Assembly (NCBI GenBank): GCA_014192425.1
Contig: BJHK01000002.1
Coordinates: 48,047-112,046 of the forward strand
From: Planctomycetia bacterium
GTDB taxonomy: Bacteria; Planctomycetota; Planctomycetia; Pirellulales; UBA1268
DNA length: 64,000 bases
Direction of reading: 5' to 3'
Positions 23,214-33,138 of this stretch are shown in pieces. The stretch's first letter is position 1. Every line of letters starts with the position of its first letter. Under the pieces are notes generated by a model. It was given only the letters and a program-made list of their open reading frames with translations, had not been told where the DNA came from and did no database searches. The position numbers and the translations under genes are program-made.

Positions 23214-24971
23214 ATGGCCGTCGCGCGTTTCTCCATCTCGACCATCCTCCTCTGCGGAGTGCTCGCGCCCGCCGTCGCCGCTTCACGCGAACCCGCCGAC
23301 ACGCTCTATTTCGGCGGCGACATCCTCACCATGCGCGGCGACAAGCCGGAGTACGTCGAGGCGCTCGTGGTCCGCGCCGGGAAGATCGGCTTCGTCGGCC
23401 CGGCGACCGAAGCCAGGGCCTTCACCGGCGCCGCCGCGCGGACGGTCGATCTCGGCGGCAAGACGCTGCTGCCGGGTTTCATCGACACGCACGGCCACTT
23501 CGTCTACTTCGGCAAGAACCTCGTCGATGCCGACCTGTTCGGCTGCAGCGACGTTCCCGACCTCCTCGCCCGGATGAAGCAGCAGGCCGCCCGGGCGCCG
23601 GCTGACGGCTGGATCGTCGGCTTCGGCTACCAGCCGCGGCAGATGAAGGATGGACGGACGCCGACGATCGAAGAGCTCGACGGCGTCGCCGCCGACCGGC
23701 CCGTGATGATCGTCGATTCGTCCGGCCACCTCGGCGCGGGCAATGCAAAACTCTTCGACATCTGCGGAATCGGGGCCGACACGCCCGACCCCGCCGGCGG
23801 CTCGTTCGCCCGCAAGGCCGGCGGGAAGGCGCTCGCCGGGCCGATGGAGGAGACGGCCCTCAACGCCGTGCGGAGCAAGCGACCGCCGTTCACGGGGGAG
23901 CTGGCGGACGCCGTCATCAAGGGGGCGGCCGAGCTCTGGGCCCGCCACGGCCAGACGACGGCCATGGAGGCCGGCCTCGGCCTCGGCAGTGACGACATCC
24001 AGGTCGTGCTCAACGCCATCGACCGGAACCTGCTGCCGATCGACCTGTACATCGCCGCCAAGGACTCGACGGTGGACGACACGCTCAGCGCCGCCTACGG
24101 GGTGGCCTCGGCCTACAACCCCAAGCCCGACGGCACGCTGGAGAAGCTCCGCGCGACCCGCCTCGATCTCGACCGGCGGTACGTCAACCGGGTGCGGCTC
24201 GGCGGCATCAAGTTCTGGCTCGACGGCAGCCTCGATACCGCCTGGTTCACGCAGCCCTACACCACCAACCCGCCGGGCAAGACGGGCTCGTACTCCGGCT
24301 TCCGGCAGATTCCCGACGAGGTGGTCGACGCCGCCTTCGACCGCTTCTGGCCGACGGAGATGCAGATCCACCTGCACATGAACGGCGACGCCGCCGCCGA
24401 CCAGGCGCTGTCCGCGATCGGCAAGGCGGTGCGGAAGCACGGCATGCGCGACGCCCGGCCGGTGTTCGTCCATGCCACGTGGCTGCGGGCCGACCAGATC
24501 GAGCGCATGAAGACCTACGGCGCCATCCCCAGCTTCCTGCCCTCGGGCATCGTTCCCGGCGGCGATGGCGTGCTGCGACTCTGGGGACCGCAGCGGGCCG
24601 CGGGGTCCCTGGCGGCACGGACCTTCCTGCGCGCCGGGCTTCCGTTCACCTTCTCCCACGACGCGCCGGTGTCGCCGCAGCCGTGGATCCTCGCGCTCGT
24701 CGACGCGGGCACGAACCGCACGAGCAGCAGCGGGCAGGTGATCGGACCCGACGAACGAATCTCCCCCTACGACGGCCTGCGGGCCGTCACCGCGATGGCG
24801 GCCTACCAGCTCAAGGAGGAGAAGGCGAAGGGCACGCTCGAGCCGGGCAAGCTCGCCGACCTGGTGATCCTCGAGAAGAACCCGCTCAAGGTCGAGCCGA
24901 CCACGATCAAGGACATCGTCGTGGTGGAGACGATCAAGGAAGGGCGGACGGTCTACCGGGCCGGCCGCTGA
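23214..24971 (+). CDS. Exported amidohydrolase family 3 (YtcJ-like) protein
   Basis: A 585-residue metal-dependent amidohydrolase. A signal peptide (ISTILLCGVLAPAVAAS) is followed by the small beta-sandwich domain, then the barrel with LLPGFIDTHGHF as the first metal site, HLHMNGDAAADQA and FVHATW as later metal ligands, FSHDAPVSPQPW with the catalytic-type Asp, and the C-terminal GTLEPGKLADLVILEKNPL of this family. Family 3 enzymes hydrolyse N-acyl or formamide-like substrates; the specific substrate cannot be read here. Confidence 0.85.
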   Translation: MAVARFSISTILLCGVLAPAVAASREPADTLYFGGDILTMRGDKPEYVEALVVRAGKIGFVGPATEARAFTGAAARTVDLGGKTLLPGFIDTHGHFVYFGKNLVDADLFGCSDVPDLLARMKQQAARAPADGWIVGFGYQPRQMKDGRTPTIEELDGVAADRPVMIVDSSGHLGAGNAKLFDICGIGADTPDPAGGSFARKAGGKALAGPMEETALNAVRSKRPPFTGELADAVIKGAAELWARHGQTTAMEAGLGLGSDDIQVVLNAIDRNLLPIDLYIAAKDSTVDDTLSAAYGVASAYNPKPDGTLEKLRATRLDLDRRYVNRVRLGGIKFWLDGSLDTAWFTQPYTTNPPGKTGSYSGFRQIPDEVVDAAFDRFWPTEMQIHLHMNGDAAADQALSAIGKAVRKHGMRDARPVFVHATWLRADQIERMKTYGAIPSFLPSGIVPGGDGVLRLWGPQRAAGSLAARTFLRAGLPFTFSHDAPVSPQPWILALVDAGTNRTSSSGQVIGPDERISPYDGLRAVTAMAAYQLKEEKAKGTLEPGKLADLVILEKNPLKVEPTTIKDIVVVETIKEGRTVYRAGR

Positions 24972-24984
24972 TGCACTCCACCCG

Positions 24985-26316
24985 TCAGAACTTCTGGATC
25001 ATGTCGAAACCGAGCATCGTCTGCTGGTTGCTGATGCCGTCGTTGTAGGGAGCCCGCGGGCCGCCGGACGGGCCGCCGAAGAAGTCCCAGCGGAAGGCCG
25101 GCCGCATCAGGAAGTTGCCCGTCGGCGTCCAGTTCGGCCCGACGGTCAGGGAGTAGAAGTTGCCCGGCAGGGGCACGTGGTTGGGATTGCTCGGGCGATT
25201 GAGGCCCACGCGGGTGCCGTCGGTGTCCTGGAACCACTCGAACCTCGCGCCCCAGGCCCAGGCGTCGCTGACGCGGTAGTACAGGTACTGGTCGATGCCG
25301 ACCCACAGTGCCGTGCCGCCGTCGGCCAGCGCCTTGGCCTGCGTGCCGAGCCACTGGTGAAACAGGTACTCCCAGTTGTCGGTGGGGCGGTATTCGAGGA
25401 TCCAGCTGTACCGCGTGCGGTTTGCCGACGTCAGCGGCGGCGCCGGCTGGAAGAGTGGCGAGAAGTCGTTGCCTTCGTCGCCGCTGATGATCGCAAATGT
25501 CGTCGCCGCCGTGTTGTCGTCGTTCCTGAGCCGGGCCCGGCCCAGGAAGTTCGCCTTGCTGTACGGGGATGCGAGCCCGTTCCAGCCGTTGACGAGGCCG
25601 GCATCGATCTCGAATCTGTCGGTCGCTTTCCAGTTGACGAGCCCACCCCAGTGGTTGAACGGGCCGGCGAACTGGTAGCTGTAGCTCTTCATGTAGAAAA
25701 AGTTGCCGACCGCCGGCACGCCCTCGTAGCCGACGATCGTGTAGAAGTGGCCGAGCTTGAGCGACAACTCTTGGCTGCCGACCTCGGCGTAGAGCTGCGG
25801 GATCGCCAGGCCGTAATACTCGCCGCTGTTCCAGTCGCGCGGTCCCGGGTTCGTCTCCCATCCCAGTGACATCGCCAGCGGGAAATCCTCGCCGTAAAGC
25901 AGGTCGGCGCGGCCGCCAATGCCGTTCGAACCGTCTCCCGGCAGCGTGCGTTCGGCAACGATGTACACCTGGTTCATCATCGCCTCGTTGGCGCGATCGA
26001 CGGCGTTGTAGGGACCGTTGAACTTGCTGGCCGGCACGCCGAAGTTGCCGACGAAGCCGCCGTCGAGCCAGCCGTACACTCCCCCTTGCCCCGCGGCCCA
26101 TTGCCCGGGCTCCCCGAACAGGAACCAGTCCTGACCGGAGGGGATGATGCCCGTCATCACCTCGTCGACGAGGACTGGATCGGAGGCCTCGAAGCCGCCT
26201 GCCTGGCCCGGCTGGCCGACGAAAGCGGGTTCCGCACCGGAGGCCGGCGTGGCCGCCAGGAGGCCGGCGGCGAGGAGGGCCCGAATGAACGTCACACGGG
26301 CCGTGATGGTGCGCAT
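24985..26316 (-). CDS. Outer-membrane beta-barrel porin (bbp2/OmpL-like)
   Basis: A 443-residue protein with a signal peptide (FIRALLAAGLLAATPASGAE) and alternating aromatic/hydrophobic strands through to a terminal Phe (MLGFDMIQKF), as in outer-membrane barrels. Motifs GQFNVP-like WLDGGFVGNFGVPASKFNGPYN and LSLKLGHFYTIVGYEGVPAVGNFFYMKSYSY match the putative beta-barrel porin-2 family common in planctomycetes. ATG 26316 gives the signal peptide start; the frame is open to 26667 without one. Convergent with the amidohydrolase gene. Confidence 0.82.
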   Translation of the reverse strand: MRTITARVTFIRALLAAGLLAATPASGAEPAFVGQPGQAGGFEASDPVLVDEVMTGIIPSGQDWFLFGEPGQWAAGQGGVYGWLDGGFVGNFGVPASKFNGPYNAVDRANEAMMNQVYIVAERTLPGDGSNGIGGRADLLYGEDFPLAMSLGWETNPGPRDWNSGEYYGLAIPQLYAEVGSQELSLKLGHFYTIVGYEGVPAVGNFFYMKSYSYQFAGPFNHWGGLVNWKATDRFEIDAGLVNGWNGLASPYSKANFLGRARLRNDDNTAATTFAIISGDEGNDFSPLFQPAPPLTSANRTRYSWILEYRPTDNWEYLFHQWLGTQAKALADGGTALWVGIDQYLYYRVSDAWAWGARFEWFQDTDGTRVGLNRPSNPNHVPLPGNFYSLTVGPNWTPTGNFLMRPAFRWDFFGGPSGGPRAPYNDGISNQQTMLGFDMIQKF

Positions 26317-26695
26317 GGCTGGTCTCCGAACGATGCCCGGGGCTCTTTCTCGGCAGGCACTCGCTCCGGCGGCACGCCCCCATGCGCCGGTCGGACTTCG
26401 GTATCGGCAGCGGCACCCGTCTCCGGTCGTGCCGGCACCACGACCACGCAGCGTCGCCGGCGTCCTCGCTGGGTCACGCGATCCGAACAGCCGGGCCGAC
26501 CTTCCCCGTTTGCCGTGCCGGGACCCTGCCTTGCCGATCTTCCATGCAGTCGTGGACAGAATCCGCGCCGGGCCGACATCCGGTCCGCGTTGACCACGAT
26601 CGGCGGGCCGCGCCGACGCCGGGTACACTCGACCGCCGGGCCGCCTGCCCGGCTCCAGCCCCCGCACAGTCCACTAGAACCAGACAGGGACTCTG
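26317..26695. promoter_or_regulatory. Divergent intergenic region
   Basis: About 380 bp between the divergent porin gene and the FG-GAP pseudogene. Reading frames here are shadows. A TACACT box at 26631-26636 on the plus strand is a plausible -10 for the right-hand gene. I see no other clear element. Confidence 0.35.
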
Positions 26696-27561
26696 ATGCG
26701 GTGTATCTCCCTCCGTACCTCCCTGATCGTCACCGCGGCATGCCTGTGGGCCGGCGTCGCCTGGGCGCTGATCAACCCTCGGTTCACCCCCAAGGAACTG
26801 TTCAAGCAGTCGCAGATGATCCTCGTGGTGGACGTCAAGGAGGGGAATGCGAGAGACGAGTATCTCCTGACGACGCGGGATGTGCTCAAGAAGGGCACGA
26901 CCGACGAGAAGGTCATCCGGCTTGACATCTCCAAGGCCCGCGACGAGCGGGCCGCCGATTTGTTTCGCAGGCTGGCCGCCAGCGGCAGGCCTGGGCTGTT
27001 CTTCGTGGGCGAATACGGGAGTAACCCCGGCGGCCCTGCACGGTGGGTGACGTCAACAACGACGGCCGCCAGGACGTTCTCATCGCCTACGACACCACCA
27101 GCCCGGTCACCTACTTCGGCCGCGGCTTCCTCAGTTTCGGCCATTGTCACTCGATCGACGTCGCCGAGAACAACAGCCTGCCGGCCGCCAACAACGCCCG
27201 GGACGGCGTGCAGTCCGCCTGCCTGGCGGATCTCGACGGCGATGGCGCCCAGGATCTCGCCCTCGCCCTGGCAGCGGGGGAGATCTGGGTGCTGTTCCGG
27301 GAGAACGCTGCCAAGGACGCGTTGATGGTCGTGGCCGACCTGCCGATCGACGGGCCGGCCCGGTGGCCGGTGGCCGTCACGGGCTGGATCGGCGAGCGCT
27401 GCCTCGGTGCCTGGAACGTGTCGCCCGGCACCGGTCCGGCCTGCTTCGGCCGCACCGAACCGGGGCCCATCACGCTCAGGTGGCGGCTGCCGGGGGGCCA
27501 GCCGCAGTCGCGGGAGGTCGTGATCGAGCAGGGGGGCACCGTCCGGGCTCCCCTGCGCTGA
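26696..27561 (+). pseudogene. Frameshifted and probably internally deleted FG-GAP/VCBS-repeat secreted protein
   Basis: The first part (26696 to about 27040) has a signal peptide (SLIVTAACLWAGVAWA) and a domain ending PGLFFVGEYG. The second part, in a different frame from about 27043, reads GDVNNDGRQDVLIAYD ... LADLDGDGAQDLALALAAGEIWVLF, two calcium-binding FG-GAP/VCBS repeats (DxNxDGxxD), and continues to a stop at 27561. The junction joins a PGLFFVG strand directly to a repeat; related proteins would need more sequence between, so a deletion plus a frameshift is more likely than a single-base sequencing error. Confidence 0.6.
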
Positions 27562-27728
27562 CACCGCGCGAACCGGCAGCGCCGGCGCCTGCATCCTCTG
27601 CCCCGCTTACCCGCCCGACCGTCGGACTGGCTGCGGTTTTCGTGCAATCCCCGCCAGAAGTCCCGCGACTGGACGCCGGGCGGTTGCGGAACCGATTCTG
27701 TTCCCGGGCATCACGGGCGGGAGTGATC

Positions 27729-28544
27729 ATGTTGCTCCGGACGCATGCACGGTGTTTCGCCATCGCGGCTCTCGGGCTGGCCTGCGCTGGCTGGTGCATC
27801 CCCGCCGTTGGTCGGGGGCGGGCCGGGGGTGAGGAACTGGAAACGGACCGCGACTCGTTCACGTTCGCCCCGACCACGGCCGGCGCGGGGCTCTCCATTC
27901 TCGAGGCATCGTATTCGTTCATCGAGAATCGCACCGCGCCGCAGGCCCACAGCTTCCCGGAAATCCTCCTGCGCCGGGGCGTCGGCGAGAAGGTCGAGGC
28001 GCGCCTGGGATTCAACTACGAGGCCGGCGGACCGGGCCTCGTCTCCGGCAGTGAGTTCGGCGGCGAGGACATCGAGACCGAGGACGAGAGCCGCGTGCTC
28101 TACGGGGTGAAGGTCGAAACCAGCGACCAGCGCGGCTGGTTGCCGAGGTCGTCGGTGCTGCTCCAGGGGTTCACGCCCGTCTCCGGTCCGTCGAACAAGT
28201 CCACGCTCATGCTCGGCGAGGCGTTCGGCTGGCGGTTCGCCAATGGCTGGGAATGGACGTCGGCCGTCCGCTACGGCACCGGCTTCGAGGCAGCCGACGC
28301 CTTCAACCAGTGGGCACCGTCGAGCGTGCTCAAGATTCCGGTCGGCGAACGCTGGAACGTCCATGCCGAGTACTTCGCGATCCTTTCCTCCGGCAAGGAG
28401 ACCCCGCTCAACGTCCAGTACGCGAGCTTCGGCGGCCACGTCCTCGCCACCGAGAATCTCGAACTCGGCCTGCGCGTCGGCTGGGGGCTGAACGACACGT
28501 CGCCGGCGTTCTTCACCAACGTCGGCGTCGGCTGGAGGTACTGA
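27729..28544 (+). CDS. Outer-membrane beta-barrel, MetA-pathway/transporter-like family
   Basis: A 271-residue protein with a signal peptide (CFAIAALGLACAGWCIPAVG) and a compact barrel-like body ending in GWRY, an aromatic outer-membrane C-terminus. Blocks SFTFAPTTAGAGLSILEASYSFIEN, LLRRGVGEKVEARLGFNYE and LNVQYASFGGHVLATENLELGLRVGWGLND resemble the phenol-degradation MetA-like outer-membrane family. ATG 27729 is preferred; a GTG 6 bp earlier is also in frame. About 165 bp downstream of the FG-GAP pseudogene. Confidence 0.7.
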   Translation: MLLRTHARCFAIAALGLACAGWCIPAVGRGRAGGEELETDRDSFTFAPTTAGAGLSILEASYSFIENRTAPQAHSFPEILLRRGVGEKVEARLGFNYEAGGPGLVSGSEFGGEDIETEDESRVLYGVKVETSDQRGWLPRSSVLLQGFTPVSGPSNKSTLMLGEAFGWRFANGWEWTSAVRYGTGFEAADAFNQWAPSSVLKIPVGERWNVHAEYFAILSSGKETPLNVQYASFGGHVLATENLELGLRVGWGLNDTSPAFFTNVGVGWRY

Positions 28545-28611
28545 CCGTACCCGCACCGCCGGCACCGCGCCGCGCGGCCGTTGCCCGGGCCGTACCGCCG
28601 ACGGTAGCATC

Positions 28612-29520
28612 ATGCCCATGATTTCCTTCGACGATTTCGACGCCTGGGGGGAGGCCGTCAGCGGCGCGAGCCTGCGGCTCGTCTGCGACGCGGTCGAGGT
28701 GCCGCACTGGTCGCTGGGGATCCTCGATCTCGGCGGCGTGGTGCTCCAGATGGCGACGGAGGGCGGGGGCAATCTGTGCTACGGCGTCAACACGCACGCC
28801 GGACCGCTCCTCTTCGTGCCCCTGAGCCACGCCGCTGGGCACGTCGTCAACGGCGTGAGGCTCGACGAGGAGTCGCTGTTCGCCATTCCGCAGGGGGCCG
28901 ACTTCAGCATCCACGTCCGCCACCGCGCCCACGCCTGGTGCTCCATCGCCCTGCCCGACGGCACCGACGTGACGGCCTGCGGCGCGGGCGGCAGCGCGCG
29001 GATCGCCTCTCCCGGCGCCGCGCTGCCGAAGCTGCGCGGCCTCGTCGGCTCGATCTTCTCCGCCCTCGAGGGAACGCCGGCGGGAACGCGGGCCCATCGG
29101 CTGGCCGGGCTCGAACTCGCCAGCGCGGCGCGGGCCTGCCTGCCGGCCGTCGCGCCGGTCCGGCGGCGCCTGGGCCGGCCGCAGGTCGACCGCAAGACCA
29201 TCATTCGCCGTTCGATGGCGGTGATCGAGGAGGCCGCGACGCTGCCGACGGCGGCCGAACTGGCCCGCGAATCCGGCGTCACCGGCCGGACGTTGATTCG
29301 CGCCTTCCAAGAGACCTTCGGCACGCCGCCGAAACGCTACCTCCTGCTTCACGAACTGCACCGCATCCGCCGGGTGCTCGTCGCCGGAACCCCGGCGGAC
29401 GTCACGGTGGCCGACGTTCTCGTTCGCAACGGCATCTGGGAGTTCGGCCGGTTCGCGGGACGCTACCGGCAGCGGTTCGGCGAGTCCCCTTCCGAGACGC
29501 TCCGTCGCGCCCGGGCCTGA
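28612..29520 (+). CDS. AraC-family transcriptional regulator
   Basis: About 302 residues. The C-terminal third is an AraC double helix-turn-helix: LARESGVTGRTLIRAFQETFGTPPKRYLLLHELHRIRRVL followed by DVLVRNGIWEFGRFAGRYRQRFGESPSETL. The N-terminal part is a cupin-like sensory domain of unknown ligand. Two ATGs compete, 28612 and 28618. A TAGCAT -10-like box at 28605-28610 ends 7 bp before 28618, so a leaderless mRNA starting at 28618 is possible. The sulfatase gene converges 30 bp away. Confidence 0.85.
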   Translation: MPMISFDDFDAWGEAVSGASLRLVCDAVEVPHWSLGILDLGGVVLQMATEGGGNLCYGVNTHAGPLLFVPLSHAAGHVVNGVRLDEESLFAIPQGADFSIHVRHRAHAWCSIALPDGTDVTACGAGGSARIASPGAALPKLRGLVGSIFSALEGTPAGTRAHRLAGLELASAARACLPAVAPVRRRLGRPQVDRKTIIRRSMAVIEEAATLPTAAELARESGVTGRTLIRAFQETFGTPPKRYLLLHELHRIRRVLVAGTPADVTVADVLVRNGIWEFGRFAGRYRQRFGESPSETLRRARA

Positions 29521-29550
29521 GCCGGCCCGGGCGCCGCCGCATCCGCGGGA

Positions 29551-31113
29551 TCAGCGGCCCGTCTGCGACCCGGCGTTCACCGCCTCCATCACCCGGTTGA
29601 GGTTGAAGCTCCCCGGCTTCTGCCGCGGCGGAAACTCCTTGAAGCTCTGCAGCCAGTTCCCCACGTAGGCCGTGGCCGGGGCGATGGCGAACATGTGCTC
29701 CAGGTACCAGCGCTGGTAGTCCATGCCGATCTCCTGCGCGAGCTCGAACGGATCCATCCGCAGGTTGACGAGCGTCGGCGCCCGCAGCTCCACGAACGGC
29801 TGCTGCCAGACGTGCATGCCGTGGGCCTTCTGCTCGAGGAACGTCAGCTTCCAGTTCTCGTACCGCAGGGCCGCGACGCTGCCGTCGTCGGTCCAGTAGA
29901 TGAACTCCTTCCGCGGCCACTCCGCCTGGCCGCGGAGCGCCGGGCCGAGATCGTAGCCGTCGAGGTGCACCTTGTAGGCGCGGTCGCCGATCGTCCGCCC
30001 CTTCTTCAGGTCATCCTTCGCGGTCGTGTCGCCGGCCGCGGCACAGAGCGTGGCCAGCATGTCCTCGTGGGCGCCGATGTCGTTGATCACGGTGCCGGGC
30101 TTGATGACGCCGGGCCAGCGGATGGCACACGGCACGCGGTAGCCCCCTTCCCACTGCGTGTTCTTCTCGCCGCGGAACATCGTCGTGCCGCCGTCGGGCC
30201 AGGTGAAGGCCTCGGCGCCGTTGTCGGTGGAGTACATGACGATCGTGTTCTCGGTGAGGCCGAGGCTCTCGAGCCTGGCGAGCACCGCGCCGACCTGCCG
30301 GTCATGCTCGACCATACCGTCGGCGTAGATGCCGAGGCCGGTCTTTCCCCCCACGCCCTGCTTGAGGTGGGTGAAGATGTGCATCTTGGTGGAGTTCCAC
30401 CAGATGAAGAACGGCTTGCCGGCCTTGTGGGCCTTGTCCATGAAGGCGAACGTCTTGTCGTTGACCTCCTCGTCGATCGTCTCCATGCGCTTGCGGGTCA
30501 GCGGTCCGGTGTCGGTGATCCGGCCGTCGGCGAAGGAGTGGATCACGCCGCGCGGGCCAAACCGCTTCTTGAACTCCGGGTTCTTCGGGTAGTCGGGATG
30601 CTCCGGCTCCTCCTCGGCGTTGAGGTGGTAGAGGTTGCCGAAGAACTCGTCGAAGCCGTGGTTCGTGGGCAGCATCTCGTCGCGGTCGCCGAGGTGGTTC
30701 TTGCCGAACTGGCCGGTCATGTAGCCCCGGGCCCGGAGCAGCGTGGCGATCGTCGGATCCTCCTTCTTCATTCCCTCCGGGGCGCCGGGCAGGCCGACCT
30801 TCGTCAGTCCGGTGCGGATCGGCGACTGCCCCGTGATGAAGGCGGCCCGGCCCGCGGTGCAGCTCTGCTGGCCGTACCAGTCGGTGAACATCGCCCCGTC
30901 GCGGAAGATGCGGTCGATGTTGGGCGTCTTGTAGCCCATCATCCCGTGGTTGTAGGCGCCGACGTTGAACTGCCCGATGTCGTCCCCCCAGATGACGAGG
31001 ATGTTGGGCTGGCGCGGCGGGTCGGCGGCGATCGCGACGGGAATGGAAAGACCGACGGCGACCAGCGCGGCGATGCAGGCACGGCTGATGCGGACAAGAG
31101 GCTGCGATGACAT
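29551..31113 (-). CDS. Secreted sulfatase (formylglycine type)
   Basis: A 520-residue arylsulfatase-family enzyme with a signal peptide (ISRACIAALVAVGLSIPVAIAAD). NILVIWGDDIGQ supplies the metal-binding Asp pair. The modification motif is SCTAGRAAFITG with Cys85 as the residue converted to formylglycine (C-T-A-G-R). Further blocks: GKNHLGDRDEMLPTNHGFDEF, YSTDNGAE. Planctomycetes use large sets of such enzymes on algal sulfated polysaccharides; the substrate here is unknown. ATG 31113 gives the signal peptide; the frame is open to 31185. Confidence 0.92.
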   Translation of the reverse strand: MSSQPLVRISRACIAALVAVGLSIPVAIAADPPRQPNILVIWGDDIGQFNVGAYNHGMMGYKTPNIDRIFRDGAMFTDWYGQQSCTAGRAAFITGQSPIRTGLTKVGLPGAPEGMKKEDPTIATLLRARGYMTGQFGKNHLGDRDEMLPTNHGFDEFFGNLYHLNAEEEPEHPDYPKNPEFKKRFGPRGVIHSFADGRITDTGPLTRKRMETIDEEVNDKTFAFMDKAHKAGKPFFIWWNSTKMHIFTHLKQGVGGKTGLGIYADGMVEHDRQVGAVLARLESLGLTENTIVMYSTDNGAEAFTWPDGGTTMFRGEKNTQWEGGYRVPCAIRWPGVIKPGTVINDIGAHEDMLATLCAAAGDTTAKDDLKKGRTIGDRAYKVHLDGYDLGPALRGQAEWPRKEFIYWTDDGSVAALRYENWKLTFLEQKAHGMHVWQQPFVELRAPTLVNLRMDPFELAQEIGMDYQRWYLEHMFAIAPATAYVGNWLQSFKEFPPRQKPGSFNLNRVMEAVNAGSQTGR

Positions 31114-31218
31114 GAACTGTGGTTCTCCGGTGTGAGGCGACATCATGGGGCAGAGACGCCGTTCCCGCCATGCAGGATTCGACAAAACGACGATTCATCG
31201 CCGACGCTCGTCGCCGTT

Positions 31219-32325
31219 TCAGCGCGGCGGGTGGGCCGGGAAGTCGGTGTACCCGGCGGCGCCCGTCGGAGCGTACCAGGTGGCCATCGCGGCCGGCTCG
31301 GCGAGCGGCCAGCCGCGGCGACACCGCTCGACGAGGTCGGGATTGCTGATGAACGGCCGGCCGAAGGCGACGAGGTCGGCGTTCCCGGCGGCGATCGCCG
31401 CCGCGGCGGACTCCGGCGTGTAGCCGCAGGCGCCGATCAGCGGCCCGTGGAACACGCGGCGAAACTCCGGCAGCGTCATCGGCTCGCCGAGGTTGTGAAA
31501 CCCGAACCCCAGTCCGTCGACGACGTGCAGGTAGGCGAGGCCGCAACGGTCGAGGACCGTGGCCGCGTGCGTGAACTGCTCGCGAAAGTTGGGCGATCCC
31601 ATGTCGTTGAAGACGCCGTTGGGCGAGATCCGCACGCCGACGCGTCGGGCCGGCCACTCGGCGGACACCGCCTCGACGACCTCACGGAGCAGCCGCGTCC
31701 GCTTCTCGATGCTGCCGCCGTAGTCGTCGGTGCGAAGGTTGGTTTTCGACTGCAGGAACTGGTCGAGAAGATAGCCGTTGGCGGCGTGCACCTCCACGCC
31801 GTCGAATCCGGCGGCCCGGGCCCGGGCGGAGGCGCGCCGGTAGTCGGCGACCACGCCGGCGATCTCCCATGCCTCAAGGGCCCGCGGCGTCTCGTAGGGC
31901 TTCTTGCCGAGCGGCGTATGGATGCCGTCGCCGTCGATGCGCACGGCCGACGCCGACACCGGCAGGCGGCCGTCGTGGAAGTCGCTGTGCGACGCCCGGC
32001 CCATGTGCCAGAGCTGGAGGAAGATCCGGCCGCCGGCGGCATGCACGGCCGCGGTCACGCCGCGCCAGCCGGCCTCCATGGCGTCGGTGTAGATGCCGGG
32101 CGACTCGAGCCAGCCGTTGGCCTGCGGCGAGATCGTGGTGGCCTCGGAGATGATCAGCCCGGCGGAGGCCCGCTGCGCGTAGTACTCGGCCATCACCGCG
32201 TTCGGAATCCGCTCCCGGCCGGCCCGGCCCCGCGTCAGCGGCGCCATCACGACCCGATTGGGAAGGGCGAGATCGCCGAGCTGAAACGGCTGGAGGAGCG
32301 GGGCGAAGCTGTGTGAGGGATCCAT
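31219..32325 (-). CDS. Old-yellow-enzyme-family NADH:flavin oxidoreductase
   Basis: A 368-residue FMN-dependent alkene reductase (NemA/OYE type) with a TIM barrel. Characteristic blocks: QPFQLGDLALPNRVVMAPLTRGRA, GLIISEATTISPQANGW, LWHMGRASH, GVEVHAANGYLLDQFLQSKTNLRTDDYGGSIEKRTRLLREVV, and DLVAFGRPFISNPDLVER. ATG 32325 fits the family start. A TATACT box 10 bp upstream on the minus strand suggests a very short or absent leader. Physiological substrate unknown. Confidence 0.93.
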   Translation of the reverse strand: MDPSHSFAPLLQPFQLGDLALPNRVVMAPLTRGRAGRERIPNAVMAEYYAQRASAGLIISEATTISPQANGWLESPGIYTDAMEAGWRGVTAAVHAAGGRIFLQLWHMGRASHSDFHDGRLPVSASAVRIDGDGIHTPLGKKPYETPRALEAWEIAGVVADYRRASARARAAGFDGVEVHAANGYLLDQFLQSKTNLRTDDYGGSIEKRTRLLREVVEAVSAEWPARRVGVRISPNGVFNDMGSPNFREQFTHAATVLDRCGLAYLHVVDGLGFGFHNLGEPMTLPEFRRVFHGPLIGACGYTPESAAAAIAAGNADLVAFGRPFISNPDLVERCRRGWPLAEPAAMATWYAPTGAAGYTDFPAHPPR

Positions 32326-32364
32326 GGTGGCGGGCAGTATAGCCGCTCCAGCCAGATGCAAACG

Positions 32365-33066
32365 TCAGCGTGCCGCATCGGGTCCGCGGGCGTCGAGGAT
32401 GGCGACGGCCTCTGGCGCCGCGTCGAGCAGGGGCGCGTGGCCGAGATAGCGCTCGGCCATCTCGCGCCGGCCGCGGGCGAGCAGCATCGCGTAGACGTGG
32501 AGTTCGAAGTGGAGCCGCAGGCCGCGCTCGGCCTCGGCCTCGCCCCGGGCTCGGAACACACCGAGCAGTGCCTCGGCCGTGGAGAGCCGGTCGCGCGCGG
32601 GCTGGTCACGGAGCCAGTAGCGGCTCGGTTCTGCGTCGGCGTCGGGGAGTCGCACGCAGCGGCCGAGTCCCTCGCAGGCACGGAGCATCTCGCCGGCCTG
32701 GCGCCACGTGCCGTCGAGAAGGATCACCGGCTGACCGGGCAACTCCGCCGGGTCCGCCGCCCGCAGCGGCTCGCCGCTCGGATGGAGGATCCACGGCTCC
32801 CGGCCCGGTGCGACGGCGGCACCGGGGAAGCCCGCTGCAGGATGCGCCCGCGTCGCCCGCTGGTAGACGTGGCAGGCGGCGCCGGTCACCGCGCGGGCGA
32901 CGAGCCGGCCCGTGCTCGACGGCTTGTGCTGCTCGTGGCGGTGAATGAGCACGTGGACCGCGAGCCGCGTCGCGACCGGTGGCAGCAGGTCGCAGACGCA
33001 CAAGCGTGGCGGCAGGCTGCACCGCGGGCAGCGGGCGGCACCGGCGCGAACGACGCTTCGTCCCAT
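32365..33066 (-). CDS. DTW-domain tRNA-uridine aminocarboxypropyltransferase
   Basis: About 233 residues. The N-terminal zinc site RCPRCSLPPRLCVCDLLPP and the DTW-family core ILLDGTWRQAGEML identify the TapT/YfiP/TSR3-like family that adds 3-amino-3-carboxypropyl groups to tRNA uridine from SAM. HRHEQHKPSSTGRL is another conserved block. ATG 33066 is preferred; 33111 is possible. Situated between the oxidoreductase and the desaturase, all on the minus strand. Confidence 0.85.
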   Translation of the reverse strand: MGRSVVRAGAARCPRCSLPPRLCVCDLLPPVATRLAVHVLIHRHEQHKPSSTGRLVARAVTGAACHVYQRATRAHPAAGFPGAAVAPGREPWILHPSGEPLRAADPAELPGQPVILLDGTWRQAGEMLRACEGLGRCVRLPDADAEPSRYWLRDQPARDRLSTAEALLGVFRARGEAEAERGLRLHFELHVYAMLLARGRREMAERYLGHAPLLDAAPEAVAILDARGPDAAR

Positions 33067-33138
33067 GGAGTCGATCCCTCCGCCGCCACGGCCGAATCGG
33101 CCGGCAGCCATTGCAGTTCGACGTCGTACCCGCCGCCA

